From: Streptomyces hawaiiensis
GTDB lineage: Bacteria > Actinomycetota > Actinomycetes > Streptomycetales > Streptomycetaceae
Length of the DNA stretch: 64,000 bases
NCBI RefSeq assembly: GCF_004803895.1
Contig: NZ_CP021978.1
Location: 8,494,001-8,558,000 of the forward strand
Direction: 5' to 3'
The notes below the pieces were generated by a model that worked only from the letters and a program-made list of their open reading frames with translations, was not told the origin of the DNA and made no database searches. Of this stretch, positions 8,528 through 19,896 are shown one piece after another (position 1 is the stretch's first letter; each line of letters opens with the position of its first letter). The position numbers were made by a program, and so were the translations under genes.

Positions 8528-9450
8528 GCCGCCGCCCGCTGCCGAACCCGCGGGTCCAGGAGCGCGTGGCAGAGGTCCACCAGGATGTTGAGGGCGAAGA
8601 TCGCCAGTGCGGTCAGGAGCACCGCCGCCTGCAGGACCGCGAAGTCGCGCTGCAGCACCGAGTCGATCATGAGCTTGCCGATCCCGGGCCAGCCGAAGAT
8701 CGTCTCGACGACCACGGCCCCGTTGACCAGCCCCACGGCCAGGTCGCCCGCGACGGTGAGGGCCGGTGCCGCGGCGTTCCTCAGCGCGTGCCCGAAGACC
8801 ACCCGGGGTTCGGAGGCCCCCTTGCCGCGCGCCACCTTCACGTACGGGGCGGACAGGGCGGAGACCATGGCGCCCCGCACCACTTGTACCAGCACCCCGA
8901 ACGGACGGATGAGCAGCGTCGCCACGGGCAGGACCCATGCCGCCGCGCCGCTGGTGCCGGAGGTGGGCAGCCAGCCCAGGGTGACCGCGAAGACCAGCAC
9001 GCCCATGATGGCGATCCAGAAGTCGGGGACACTCGCGGCCGTGGAGGACAGGAAGCTCGCGATCCGGTCGGTCGCCGAGTTCGGCCGGTAGGCCGCCAGG
9101 CTGCCGATGACCACGGCGCCCGCGACGGCGAGGAGCATCGTCCAGCCGGCCAGTTGCAGCGTTGCGGGGAAGGCGCGCAGGACGGCCTCGCCGGCCGGCT
9201 GGGCGGTGCGCAGCGACTCGCCGAAGTCGAGGTGCGCGACCTGGGCGAGATAGTCGCCGAACTGGGTGATCAGCGGTTCGTCCAGGCCGTTGCGGGCGGC
9301 GAACTCGGCGCGCATCTCGGGCGTCGCGCTCAGCGGCAGATACAGGTTGGCGGGGTCTCCGGTGAGGCGGGCCAGGAAGAACACGCCGAGGATCACCACC
9401 AGCAGCGGGATGACGCTGGAGGCGGCGCGGCGGCGTAACAGGGTCAGCAT
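8524..9450 (-). CDS. ABC transporter permease, DppB-like, 308 aa
   Basis: First membrane subunit of the peptide-type importer. It has an N-terminal membrane helix (SVIPLLVVILGVFFLARLT), the family block PLITQFGDYLAQVAHLDFGES, and five further membrane segments. The coupling loop reads YVKVARGKGASEPRVVFGHAL. The ATG at 9450 has AGGGAGG just upstream. Its stop overlaps the start of the DppC-DppD fusion (ATGA). As the sequence stands, the upstream binding-protein frame reads straight into this gene because of a frameshift, but this start and ribosome site show it is a separate gene. Confidence 0.9.
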   Translation of the reverse strand: MLTLLRRRAASSVIPLLVVILGVFFLARLTGDPANLYLPLSATPEMRAEFAARNGLDEPLITQFGDYLAQVAHLDFGESLRTAQPAGEAVLRAFPATLQLAGWTMLLAVAGAVVIGSLAAYRPNSATDRIASFLSSTAASVPDFWIAIMGVLVFAVTLGWLPTSGTSGAAAWVLPVATLLIRPFGVLVQVVRGAMVSALSAPYVKVARGKGASEPRVVFGHALRNAAAPALTVAGDLAVGLVNGAVVVETIFGWPGIGKLMIDSVLQRDFAVLQAAVLLTALAIFALNILVDLCHALLDPRVRQRAAA

Positions 9451-9460
9451 GGGTCCTCCC

Positions 9461-11001
9461 TCAGTCCGCGCGCCGCATGTCGGCGAGTCGCATCTCGTCG
9501 TTGGTGGCCGAGTCGGGCCGGTAGCGGACCTTGGGGAGAGGGCCAGCAGGCCGGTCATGTTGGCCATCACGGCATCCCGTACGACCTCGTCGTTCTGGTA
9601 GGCGAACGCGTCGGCGAACGCCCGCTGCCGTTTGCCGCCCGAGGCGAGCTGGGCCTCGTCGATGCGCGCGTCGAACTCGGCGGTGCCGTAGCTGCTCTGG
9701 GCGCCCTCGCTGCCGTAGATCTGTCCCATCGTGAACGCGGCGTCACCGGCCTGGTTGCCGTGCTGGGCCTGGAGCAGGGTGGGGCCGGTGTCCCCGGTGG
9801 GGAAGGGGCGCAGCAGGTACTCCAGCCAGGCGTTGACGTCGAGCATCTTGATCCTGACCTGCAGCCCGGCCTTGAGCAGGCCGTCCTGGACGACCTCCAT
9901 GGCCTCGGCGGCCTTCGGGTAGATGCCGTTGCGGCCGATGATGGTGAGGGTGGTGTCGGTCCGTACCCCGTCGGCGCGGGCCTCGGCGACGAGTCGCCGG
10001 GCGCGTTCCGGGTCGTACGGCCATGGCGCTATGCGCGGGTTGTAGCCGGTGACGCCCTTCGAGATGAGCTGCCCGCTGGGACGGCCGGCGAAGACGGCCG
10101 TCGTCAACCCCTCGCGGTCGATGGCGTAGTTGACGGCCCGACGGACCCGGATGTCGTCCAGTGGCGGCTTGGTGGCGTCGATCCGCAGGTAGGAGACCTC
10201 GTTGGTGGTGAACTCGACCGCCCGGTCACCCGCCCCGTCCTCGGGGGCGAGCCCGATCGCGACATCGGCCTCGTTGTTCGTCACCATGGCCGCGCGCACA
10301 CTGCCCTCGGCGCGCCAGACATAGGTGGCCCCGGAGAAGTCGGGGGCCTTGCCCCAGTAGCCGGGGAAGCGCTTCAGCCGCAGGTAGCGGCCCTGGTTCC
10401 ACTCGTCGATCCGGTAGGGCCCCGTGCCGACCGGCTCGCGCACGCGGGAGTCGGGGTCGGTGCCGGTCGGCACGATCTCGACGAACGACAGACGCAGGGG
10501 CAGGATCGGGTCGGGCTTCGACGTGGTGACGCGGAGGGTGGTGTCGCCCAGGGGCGTGGCCGTCAGCTCGCTGTCGGTGAAGATGTAGCCGTCCACGTTG
10601 CAGTCGATGCCCGAGTCCGTGGCCCGCTTGATCGAGAACGCCGCCGCGGCCGCTGTGAACGGCGAGCCGTCGTGGAAGGTGACCCCTTCGCGGAGGGTGA
10701 AGGTCCATGACGTGGCCGACGTACGGGCCCACTTGGTGGCGAGAGCGGGTTCCAGGCCTCCGGTGGACGGTTCGCGCTCGGTGAGGGCCTCCGTGATGTT
10801 GGCCCGCGTCACTCTGCCCGTCGCCGTCAGCGAGGCGTCACAGGGTTCGAGAGTCGGGGGCTCTTCGGGAAGGACGATGCGCAGGGTGTCCGGGCCGCCG
10901 CCGACGGGGTCGGCACCCGCGACCGAACAGCCGGAGGCGGCGAGCAGGACGACGAGGGACGTGACGATCGGGCGACTGCGGGACAAGTCTGGGCCGGGCA
11001 C
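9461..11001 (-). CDS. ABC transporter substrate-binding lipoprotein (family 5), 1-base frameshift near C-terminus
   Basis: Extracellular solute-binding protein of the peptide/nickel family (SBP_bac_5), anchored as a lipoprotein. The signal region ends in the lipobox LAASGC. Family blocks include TLRIVLPEEPPTLEP, WTFTLREGVTFHDGSPFTA and PVGTGPYRIDEW. The start GTG at 11001 is chosen because GGAGGAACC precedes it and it places the signal peptide correctly; a GTG at 11028 is in frame but less likely. After LLALSP the frame is lost at a G4 run (9533-9536, plus strand). One extra base there restores KVRYRPDSATNDEMRLADMRR and a stop at 9461-9463, 10 bases before dppB. The lesion touches only the last 25 residues. 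Operon head; substrate unknown, probably peptides. Confidence 0.88.
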
Positions 11002-11207
11002 GGTTCCTCCGCGTTCACTCGCGTGCACATCAGAGAACGTTGTTTAGATATGTGGACGATCATTATTGGGGTGCCAGGCCGGAACGCGTCAAGGGGTGTG
11101 CGCGGGTTCCCAACTCGTCCGACCTCTTGACGTGTTGATTGCCGTCCTAAAACATTCGGGAAGCTCGATTGGTTCTGCGCGGTTCTGTTCGCTCCCGAAG
11201 GGAATTC

Positions 11208-14200
11208 ATGTCCAGCAGACATCGCCTCGCCCGGACGGCACTGGCGATCACCGTCCCCCTGGCACTCGGCGCCGGCCTCGTGACCCTGCCGCCCGCCGCC
11301 GCTGCCGCCGACCCACCGGCGAGTGCGGTCACGGTACGGATCGACCCGTCCTACCGGCAGCAGGAGTTCGAAGGGTGGGGCACGAGCCTCGTCTGGTTCG
11401 CCAACATCACCGGCCGCTACCCCGAACCCATCCGGCAGAAGCTCGCCGAGATGCTGTTCGGCGAGGACGGGCTCCGCCTCAACATCGCGCGCTACAACAT
11501 CGGCGGCGGCAACGCCCCCGACGTCCGCAAGGACTACATGAAGACCGGCGCGACGATGGACGGCTTCTGGAAGGCTCCCGAGGGCACCACCAGGCAGGAC
11601 ACCGACTGGTGGAACCCCGACAACCCCGAGCACTGGGACTGGTCCGCCGACGCCGGCCAGCGCTGGTGGGTGGACCGCGTCAAGAACAAGGTGACCCGCT
11701 GGGAGGCGTTCAGCAACTCCCCGCCCTGGTTCCAGACCGTCAGCGGCTACGTCTCCGGCGGTTTCGACGCCAACACCGACCAGATACGGGCCGACCGCGT
11801 CGACGACTTCGCCACCTATCTGGTCAAGGTGACGGAGCACCTGGAGAAGAAGCACCGCATCGACTTCGACACCATCGCTCCGCTCAACGAGCCCAACACC
11901 AACTACTGGGGCACCCAGATCGGCCCCGACGGACAGCCCACCGGCGGCCGTCAGGAGGGCGCGCACGCCGGTCCCGAACTCCAGCAGAAGGTCGTCCTGG
12001 CCCTGCACCGCGCACTGGAGAAGGCGAAGACCCGCGCCAAGATCTCCGCGATGGACGAGACCAACCCCAGCACCTTCGTCCGCAACTGGAACGCCTACGA
12101 CAGCTCCGCCCGTGCCGCCGTCGACCAGCTCAACGTGCACACCTACGGCACCGGCATGCGCACCAGCGCCCGCGACAGCGCCAAGGCCGCGGGCCAGCCG
12201 TTCTGGATGAGCGAGGTCGAGGGCACCTGGGGGACCGGCTCCGACTTCACCGGCATGGAACCGGGGCTCGGCATCGCCACCCGGGTCGTCGACGACATCC
12301 GTGAACTGGAGCCGTCGGCCTGGGTGTTGTGGCAGCCGATCGAGGACTCCATCCCTCAGGCGCAGGCCGGCAAGAACTGGGGCAGCATCCACATCCCGTT
12401 CAACTGCACGGCCAAGGACACCCTGGAGACCTGCCCGGTCAAGGCCAACACCAAGTTCCACACCCTGCGCAACTTCACCCACCACATCCGCCCCGGTGAC
12501 CACTTCGTCAAGGCCGACGACCCCTCCAGTGTCGCCGCCGTACGCAAGTCCGGCCGTGGAGCGACGGTGGTGCACGTCAACAACGGCACGAGCCCGCGCG
12601 CGGTGACCCTGGATCTCTCGAAGTTCCGGCGGGTCGCCCCGGGCGCCACCGTGACTCCCGTGGTGACCAGCCCCGACGGCGCGCTCGTCCGCGGCACGCC
12701 CGTCAAGGTGAAGAACGACTCGGCCACCGTGACCGTCCCGGCGAAGTCGGTCACCACCCTCCTCGTCGGCGGCGTGTCCGGCACCGCGAAGGACGCCGCG
12801 CTCGTCCAGCCCGGCCACGTCTACCGCCTCCAGGGCGCCCAGAGCGGCAAGTCCCTGGCACCGTCCGCCGAGGGCAGCGGCGTCGTCGTGCGCACGGCCG
12901 ACCCGGCCGCCAAGTCCCAGCTGTGGTCCGTGAAGCAGCTGACCCGGGGCGACGGCAACCGTGAGCGCTACGCCCTCGTCAACGCCGCCGACGGCAGGCG
13001 CATGGCCGTACGCGACGACGAGGCCGTACTGGAAGACGGGGACACACCGGCCGCACAGTGGATCATGTCCACCACCGGAGACGGCACCTGGACCTTCGTC
13101 AACGCCGCCACGGGCCGCCTCCTCGACGTCGTCGGGCAGTCGACCGCGGACGGCGCCCGTGTGTCGGCCCACCTCCCGACCTCCAACGCGAACCAGCGCT
13201 GGGGCGTGAGCGACGAGACGGTGCTCCGTACGCAGCCGGCCAAGGCGTTCACCGTCCCCGGGCGCGCCCCCGAACTGCCCGGCACCGTGACACCCGTCTT
13301 CCGCGACGGCGCCCGGGGCGCGCTCCCCGTGCGGTGGACGCTGCCCTCCGAGTCGCGCTGGCGCAAACCCGGAACGGTACGCGTGAAGGGCCGGGCCACC
13401 GACGCCCTCGGCCGGGCCGTCCCGGCCGAGGCGGTCGTCACCGTGGACACCATCGCCTCCACCCTCCCGGCCCGCGCCAAGACCTACACCGGGGGTCGGC
13501 CCGACCTGCCCGCAACGGTCACCGGCGTAGGACGGCACGGCGGAACCGCCGAGCTCCCGGTCGCCTGGGACCCCGCACCCGACGGCGCGTTCGACGACAC
13601 CGGCGTGGTGACCCTGCGCGGCACGGCCCGGGTCCCCGGCTCGGACACGGCCGCGGCGACCGTACGCGTCCAGGTCACCGCGCCGAAGGAGACCAACGCC
13701 GCGCGCGACGAGGGCGTGACGGTCGGGGCGACCTACACCGAGAGCGGCTACTCCGCCGACGGCCTGCGCAACGGCACCACGTCCGAGAAGGCCTGGTCGA
13801 ATTGGAAGTCCGGCACGAAGAACCCGTCCGACACCATCACCTTCGCCCTCCCGCAAGCGCGCGATCTGACCAGGGTCGTGACCCACTTCCACCGCGACGG
13901 CGGCAACGTCAGCTTCGCGGAGTCCCTGAAGGTGCAGGTGCGCGGCGCCGACGGCACCTGGTCCGACGCGAGCGACCAGGTCGCCGTCGGCACCGAGGGG
14001 GCGCCCGTGGCCGACGTCGCGGTGCGCGCGGCCGGCCCGGCGACGGGCGTGCGCGTGGTGATGACGGCCCGCCCGGGCGGCTACATCACCCTCGGCGAGA
14101 TCGAGGTCCACGCCAAGGCACCGGGCGCTTCCGCCGACGCTGCGGCCGCCTCGATCGAAGTGGACGGCAAGTCCCTGAGCGGCTTCGACCCGGACCGGAC

Positions 14201-14384
14201 GAGCTATCGCGTGGCGGTCGACCGCCCGGACCGGGCAGAGATCACCGCCACACCGCGTGACCCCTACGCGAAGGCGACGGTCGGCAAGGACGTGTCAGGG
14301 GGCAGGACGGCTCGCACCGTCTCCGTGACCAGCGAAGACGGCTCACAGACACGGGAGTACAGGATCGAGCTGACCCGCCGTTGA
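11208..14384 (+). CDS. Secreted multidomain GH30 glycosidase, endo-beta-1,6-galactanase-like, 1058 aa
   Basis: Exported glycan hydrolase. A Sec signal peptide (cleavage near AAAA, residue 33) leads into a GH30 (beta/alpha)8 catalytic domain and its beta-side domain (about 40-535). The acid/base is Glu228 in LNEPN and the nucleophile Glu336 in WMSEVEG. The N-terminal block EFEGWGTSLVWFANITGRYP resembles GH30 endo-beta-1,6-galactanases, so arabinogalactan side chains are the likely target (inference). It is followed by a ricin/CBM13-like lectin domain (545-690, NQRWG), two bacterial Ig-like domains (690-840), an F5/8-type carbohydrate-binding domain (845-985) and a C-terminal cadherin-like beta domain. 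The ATG at 11208 has GAAGGGA upstream. It is divergent from the ABC importer, which might take up related products. Confidence 0.9.
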   Translation: MSSRHRLARTALAITVPLALGAGLVTLPPAAAAADPPASAVTVRIDPSYRQQEFEGWGTSLVWFANITGRYPEPIRQKLAEMLFGEDGLRLNIARYNIGGGNAPDVRKDYMKTGATMDGFWKAPEGTTRQDTDWWNPDNPEHWDWSADAGQRWWVDRVKNKVTRWEAFSNSPPWFQTVSGYVSGGFDANTDQIRADRVDDFATYLVKVTEHLEKKHRIDFDTIAPLNEPNTNYWGTQIGPDGQPTGGRQEGAHAGPELQQKVVLALHRALEKAKTRAKISAMDETNPSTFVRNWNAYDSSARAAVDQLNVHTYGTGMRTSARDSAKAAGQPFWMSEVEGTWGTGSDFTGMEPGLGIATRVVDDIRELEPSAWVLWQPIEDSIPQAQAGKNWGSIHIPFNCTAKDTLETCPVKANTKFHTLRNFTHHIRPGDHFVKADDPSSVAAVRKSGRGATVVHVNNGTSPRAVTLDLSKFRRVAPGATVTPVVTSPDGALVRGTPVKVKNDSATVTVPAKSVTTLLVGGVSGTAKDAALVQPGHVYRLQGAQSGKSLAPSAEGSGVVVRTADPAAKSQLWSVKQLTRGDGNRERYALVNAADGRRMAVRDDEAVLEDGDTPAAQWIMSTTGDGTWTFVNAATGRLLDVVGQSTADGARVSAHLPTSNANQRWGVSDETVLRTQPAKAFTVPGRAPELPGTVTPVFRDGARGALPVRWTLPSESRWRKPGTVRVKGRATDALGRAVPAEAVVTVDTIASTLPARAKTYTGGRPDLPATVTGVGRHGGTAELPVAWDPAPDGAFDDTGVVTLRGTARVPGSDTAAATVRVQVTAPKETNAARDEGVTVGATYTESGYSADGLRNGTTSEKAWSNWKSGTKNPSDTITFALPQARDLTRVVTHFHRDGGNVSFAESLKVQVRGADGTWSDASDQVAVGTEGAPVADVAVRAAGPATGVRVVMTARPGGYITLGEIEVHAKAPGASADAAAASIEVDGKSLSGFDPDRTSYRVAVDRPDRAEITATPRDPYAKATVGKDVSGGRTARTVSVTSEDGSQTREYRIELTRR

Positions 14385-14388
14385 ACAC

Positions 14389-14424
14389 ACGAAGGCGCGG
14401 GGCCCGCACGCCCCGCGCTTTCGT
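14389..14424. terminator. Hairpin terminator between GH30 and GAPDH genes
   Basis: Near-perfect 15-bp inverted repeat (14389-14403 ACGAAGGCGCGGGGC with 14410-14424) and a 6-base loop, sitting between two convergent genes. It probably stops both transcripts. Confidence 0.85.
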
Positions 14425-14433
14425 CTTCCGGGA

Positions 14434-15879
14434 TCAGACCGCCGGAGCCGGGTACGTCGGGTACTCCACGCCGGACACGTGCTGCACGACGCGGATGACC
14501 TGGCACGAGTAGCCGAACTCGTTGTCGTACCACAGGTAGAGGATCGCGTTGTCGCCGTCGACCTTGGTGGCGCCGGCGTCGACGATCGAGGCGTGGCGCG
14601 AGCCGATGAAGTCGCTGGAGACCGCGTCGGGAGCCGTCGTGAAGTCGATCTGGCGCTTGAGCGGCGAGGTCAGGGACACGTCGCGGAGATGGTCGAGGAC
14701 CTCCTCGCGGGTGGTCTCACGGCCGAGCCGCAGGCTGAGGATGGCTATCGAGACGTCCGGCACCGGGACGCGGATCGAGCTGCCGGTGATGGGCGCCTTG
14801 AGGTCCGGCAGCGCCTTGGCGACGGCGGAGGCGGCACCGGTCTCGGTGATGACCATGTTGAGCGGCGCGGACCGGCCGCGGCGGTCGGCCTTGTGGTAGT
14901 TGTCCAGCAGGTTCTGGTCGTTGGTGAACGAGTGCACCGTCTCCACGTGGCCGCGCTGGACCCCGAACTCGTCGGCCATCGCCTTCAGCGGCGGCACGAT
15001 CGCGTTCGTGGTGCAGGACGCGCAGGACAGGATCTGCTCGTCCGGCTTGATCGTGTCGTGGTTGACGCCGTGCACGATGTTGGGGACGTCGCCCTTGCCG
15101 GGCGCGGTCAGCACGACCTTGTCGATCCCCGGGCGCAGATGCTCTGACAGGCCCTCGCGGTCGCGCCACTTGCCGGTGTTGTCGATGAGGATGGCGTCCT
15201 TGATGCCGAACGCCGTGTAGTCGATCTCGGACGGGTCGTTCGCGTAGATCACTTTGATCGCGTTGCCGTTGGCGACGATCGTGCTGTTCGCCTCGTCGAC
15301 GGTGATCGTGCCCTGGAACTGGCCGTGGATCGAGTCGCGGCGCAGCAGCGAGGCGCGCTTGACGATGTCCTGCTCGCCACCCCCGCGCACGACGATGGCC
15401 CGCAGCCGCAGACCGTTGCCCGAGCCGGACTTCTCGATGAGCAGCCGGGCGACGAGCCGGCCGATGCGGCCGAAGCCGTAGAGGACGACGTCCCGGCCCT
15501 CACGGCGCTCGATCTTGTTGGCGCCCGTGGCACCGGCGACGGCCTCGGCGGTGAACTCGGCGACCGACAGGCCGCGGTCGTCCTCGCGGTACGTCGCGGC
15601 CAGCATGCCGATGTCGATCTGGGACGGCCCGAGGTCGAGTTCGGCGAGGGTCCGCAGGAACGGCAGTGTCTCGGTGACCGAGAGCTCCGCACCGGCGATC
15701 TGCCGGGCGAACCGGTGGGTCTTGAGGATGCTGACCACCGACTTGTTCACCAGGGAGCGGCTGTGCAGCAGGACCGTCACGTCCCGCTCCCGGTGCAGCT
15801 TCCCGATGATCGGGATCATCGACTCCGCGATCTCCTCGCGGTTCTTCCAGTTGGTGAACGAGTCGTCGTTGACAGTCAC
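14434..15879 (-). CDS. Glyceraldehyde-3-phosphate dehydrogenase, long form, 481 aa
   Basis: NAD(P)-dependent oxidoreductase converting glyceraldehyde-3-phosphate to 1,3-bisphosphoglycerate, or the reverse. The Rossmann motif GFGRIGR is at 135-141, catalytic Cys289 lies in SCASCTTNAI, and the conserved VHSFTNDQ follows. The protein is about 145 residues longer than glycolytic GAPDH. The extra N-terminal helical domain (WKNREEIAESMIPIIGKL) is typical of a second, long GAPDH type in actinobacteria and some proteobacteria. Cofactor preference and pathway direction cannot be read here. It is a single gene ended by the hairpin at 14389-14424. Confidence 0.93.
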   Translation of the reverse strand: MTVNDDSFTNWKNREEIAESMIPIIGKLHRERDVTVLLHSRSLVNKSVVSILKTHRFARQIAGAELSVTETLPFLRTLAELDLGPSQIDIGMLAATYREDDRGLSVAEFTAEAVAGATGANKIERREGRDVVLYGFGRIGRLVARLLIEKSGSGNGLRLRAIVVRGGGEQDIVKRASLLRRDSIHGQFQGTITVDEANSTIVANGNAIKVIYANDPSEIDYTAFGIKDAILIDNTGKWRDREGLSEHLRPGIDKVVLTAPGKGDVPNIVHGVNHDTIKPDEQILSCASCTTNAIVPPLKAMADEFGVQRGHVETVHSFTNDQNLLDNYHKADRRGRSAPLNMVITETGAASAVAKALPDLKAPITGSSIRVPVPDVSIAILSLRLGRETTREEVLDHLRDVSLTSPLKRQIDFTTAPDAVSSDFIGSRHASIVDAGATKVDGDNAILYLWYDNEFGYSCQVIRVVQHVSGVEYPTYPAPAV

Positions 15880-16037
15880 GAGTCCATCTTTCGAGCTAGG
15901 CGGCGCTCATATGTTAAACCGTCGATTTCCTGATCATGAACGGGGTGCCTCCGATGCGTTCAGCGGCCTCTCCGCGCGCCTCCGAGGGCAGGTCCTGAGA
16001 CGATCGAAAGCGGATCTTCCACGCGAAAGGGGTGCTC

Positions 16038-16904
16038 ATGGACTACGACTCCGTGGCCGACGAGTTGTACGCCCTACGCCCGGAGGAGTTCACCGCCGCC
16101 CGCGCCTCCGCCATGGCCTCCGCCCGCACCGCCGGCGACCGGGAACTCGCCGAGCGGATCCGGGCGTTGCGCAAGCCCAGCCTCGCCGCCTGGGTCAGCA
16201 ACCTGCTGGTCCGCGGCAGCCCCGGGGAGGTCGAGCCCCTGCTGCGCCTGGGGGAGGGGCTGCGGCAGGCCCACCAGGACCTGGACGGCGCACAGCTGCG
16301 CGAGCTGAGCCGCCGGCAGCACGCGCTCATCCGTGCCCTGTCCCTGCAGGCCCGGCAGCTCGCCGAGGAGGCCGGCCATCCGATCGGCGAGAGCGTGCAG
16401 CGCGAGGTCGAGAACACCCTGCACGCCGTCCTGGCCGACCCCGAGGCCGCCCGGGCCTGGGCGGGTGGCCGCCTGGCCAAACCGCTCAGCGCGGCCGTCG
16501 GCTTCCCCGCCGTCGCCGAGGGCGCCCGGCCGCAGGGGCCCGCACCCGCTCCCGCCGCCTCCCGCCCGGGCAAGAAGGTGAGCGAACAGCAGCGACGCCG
16601 GCTGGCCGAGGCCCGAAAGGACGCCGAAGCCGCCGAGCACGAGCTGCGGGGGCTGCAGGACGCGGCGGCGACCGCGGGCCAGGAGGCATCGGAGGCGAAG
16701 CAGCAGGTGGAAGAGGTCCAGCGGCGCGTGGAGAAGCTCGGCGAGGAGCTGGAACGCGCCAGGAGCGAACACCAGCAGGCCCGCTTCGCCGAACGGACGG
16801 CCCGGGAACGGGCGCGTACGGCCGACCGCCGGGTCCGTGAAGCCGGCCGCAAGGCCGCGACAGCCGCCGCCCAGCTCGAACGCCTGACCTCATCGGATGC
16901 GTGA
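16038..16904 (+). CDS. Coiled-coil hypothetical protein, 288 aa
   Basis: Soluble, Ala/Glu/Arg-rich protein without signal peptide. Residues 1-140 are helical (MDYDSVADELYALRPEEFTA, then RALRKPSLAAWVSNLLVR). A Pro/Ala-rich hinge sits near 165-180, and residues 180-285 form a long heptad-type coiled coil (VEEVQRRVEKLGEELERARSE). The ATG at 16038 is preceded by AAAGGGG; a GTG six bases upstream is in frame but overlaps that site. Similar proteins are widespread in Streptomyces without an assigned role; a structural or DNA-associated function is possible but not shown. Confidence 0.75.
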   Translation: MDYDSVADELYALRPEEFTAARASAMASARTAGDRELAERIRALRKPSLAAWVSNLLVRGSPGEVEPLLRLGEGLRQAHQDLDGAQLRELSRRQHALIRALSLQARQLAEEAGHPIGESVQREVENTLHAVLADPEAARAWAGGRLAKPLSAAVGFPAVAEGARPQGPAPAPAASRPGKKVSEQQRRRLAEARKDAEAAEHELRGLQDAAATAGQEASEAKQQVEEVQRRVEKLGEELERARSEHQQARFAERTARERARTADRRVREAGRKAATAAAQLERLTSSDA

Positions 16905-17029
16905 TCGACAGGCGGGTACGGCGATGCGCGGTGCCCGGTGCCCATCGAGACGCGATCATGGCGGCTGTGACTGAACTCACACACCTCAAGTAGGCCGTCC
17001 CGCAAAGCCTTACGCGCGCGACACCAAAA

Positions 17030-17083
17030 TTGAACCGTTCGTTTTCTTGAACCAGTCGTGTTTGTGCCGCTAGGTTGGCCGCA
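17030..17083 (+). promoter_or_regulatory. furA promoter, probably leaderless, with TTGAACC repeat
   Basis: TTGAACC occurs at 17030-17036 and again 17 bases later at 17047-17053. The second copy can serve as a -35 (TTGAAC) with 18-base spacing to TAGGTT (17071-17076), which puts transcription start at or next to the GTG/ATG region at 17083. No Shine-Dalgarno sequence precedes the start, which supports a leaderless message, as I recall reported for the furA-catC operon of S. coelicolor. The repeat is a candidate autoregulatory site. Confidence 0.5.
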
Positions 17084-17520
17084 TGACCGCATCCGGGAAC
17101 CCGACCACCGCCGAGGAGCTGCGCGGTGCCGGCCTGAGGGTGACGGCCGCCCGCGTCGCGCTGCTCGAGGCGGTGCGGGACGGTGACCACCTCGGCGCCG
17201 AGGCCATCGCCTCCGAGGTGCGCGGCCGCGTGGGCCACATCTCCGTCCAAGCCGTCTACGAGGGGCTGCACGCACTCACCGCGGCGGGACTGATACGCCG
17301 ACTCGACCCACCCGGCAGCCCGGCCCTCTACGAGGGACGGGTCGGCGACAACCATCACCACCTCGTGTGCCGCTCGTGCGGAGCCGTCGCCGACGTCGAC
17401 TGCGCGGTCGGCCACGCCCCCTGCCTGACCGCGTCCGACGACCGGGGCTTCGCCGTCGACGAGGCAGAGGTCATCTACTGGGGCCTGTGCCCCGCCTGCT
17501 CCACCACCCGCAGTTCCTGA
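17083..17520 (+). CDS. furA: Fur-family repressor of katG (FurA-like), 145 aa
   Basis: Metal-dependent, redox-sensitive repressor. The N-terminal winged helix (GLRVTAARVALLEAVRDG, then HISVQAVYEGLHALTAAGLI) is followed by the metal-binding region: the His-rich DNHHHLVCRSCG block with a CxxC, and a second CPAC pair near the C-terminus. In actinomycetes, genes of this type sit directly upstream of catalase-peroxidase and repress it and themselves until oxidised; the katG gene starts 106 bases downstream here. No ribosome site is visible, consistent with a leaderless message. The final codons (TCC TGA) form part of the tandem repeat that fills the gap to katG. Confidence 0.92.
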   Translation: MTASGNPTTAEELRGAGLRVTAARVALLEAVRDGDHLGAEAIASEVRGRVGHISVQAVYEGLHALTAAGLIRRLDPPGSPALYEGRVGDNHHHLVCRSCGAVADVDCAVGHAPCLTASDDRGFAVDEAEVIYWGLCPACSTTRSS

Positions 17521-17610
17521 GCACGTGATCCATCCGAGCGTTCCTGAGCACGTGACCCACCCCGAGCGTTCCTGAGCACGTGATCCACCCCGAGCACCGT
17601 GATCCACCCC
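17513..17610. repeat. 28-bp imperfect tandem repeat, 3.5 copies, between furA and katG
   Basis: Three successive units of 27-28 bp begin GTTCCTGAGCACGTG and end with GATCCACCCCGAGC, with small variants. They start at about 17513, 17540 and 17568 and are followed by a partial copy (ACCGTGATCCACCCC). The first unit covers the furA stop codon. Each full unit contains the palindrome CACGTG. The array occupies nearly the whole furA-katG gap and ends just before the katG ribosome site (GGAAGG near 17614). Confidence 0.9.
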
Positions 17611-17626
17611 GTCCGGAAGGATTTCC

Positions 17627-19846
<2,220 letters not shown>

Positions 19847-19862
19847 TCACCCCCGCACGACA

Positions 19863-19894
19863 GGACGCCCCGGGCCGGCAGGCCCGGGGCGTCC
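19863..19894 (+). terminator. Perfect hairpin terminator after katG
   Basis: A 14-bp perfect inverted repeat (GGACGCCCCGGGCC, 19863-19876, with 19881-19894) and a 4-base loop, beginning 16 bases after the katG stop codon. Confidence 0.9.
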
Positions 19895-19896
19895 CG

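Noticed and set aside
8524..11001. A single fused binding protein-permease gene
   Set aside because: The fused frame is a product of a 1-base frameshift: the shifted frame gives a normal C-terminus and stop, and dppB has its own ribosome site and ATG.
11127..11155. GH30 promoter with TTGACG at -35
   Set aside because: The -10 at proper spacing is poor (AAACAT), so I did not list it as a feature.
10827..14111. 1094-codon minus-strand frame opposite the GH30 gene
   Set aside because: Low-complexity Gly/Val/Asp-rich translation, no ribosome site, exactly antisense to a gene with signal peptide and catalytic motifs; a GC-bias shadow.
17513..17610. CRISPR-like array at furA-katG
   Set aside because: Units are head-to-tail with no spacers and no cas genes nearby; a plain tandem repeat.
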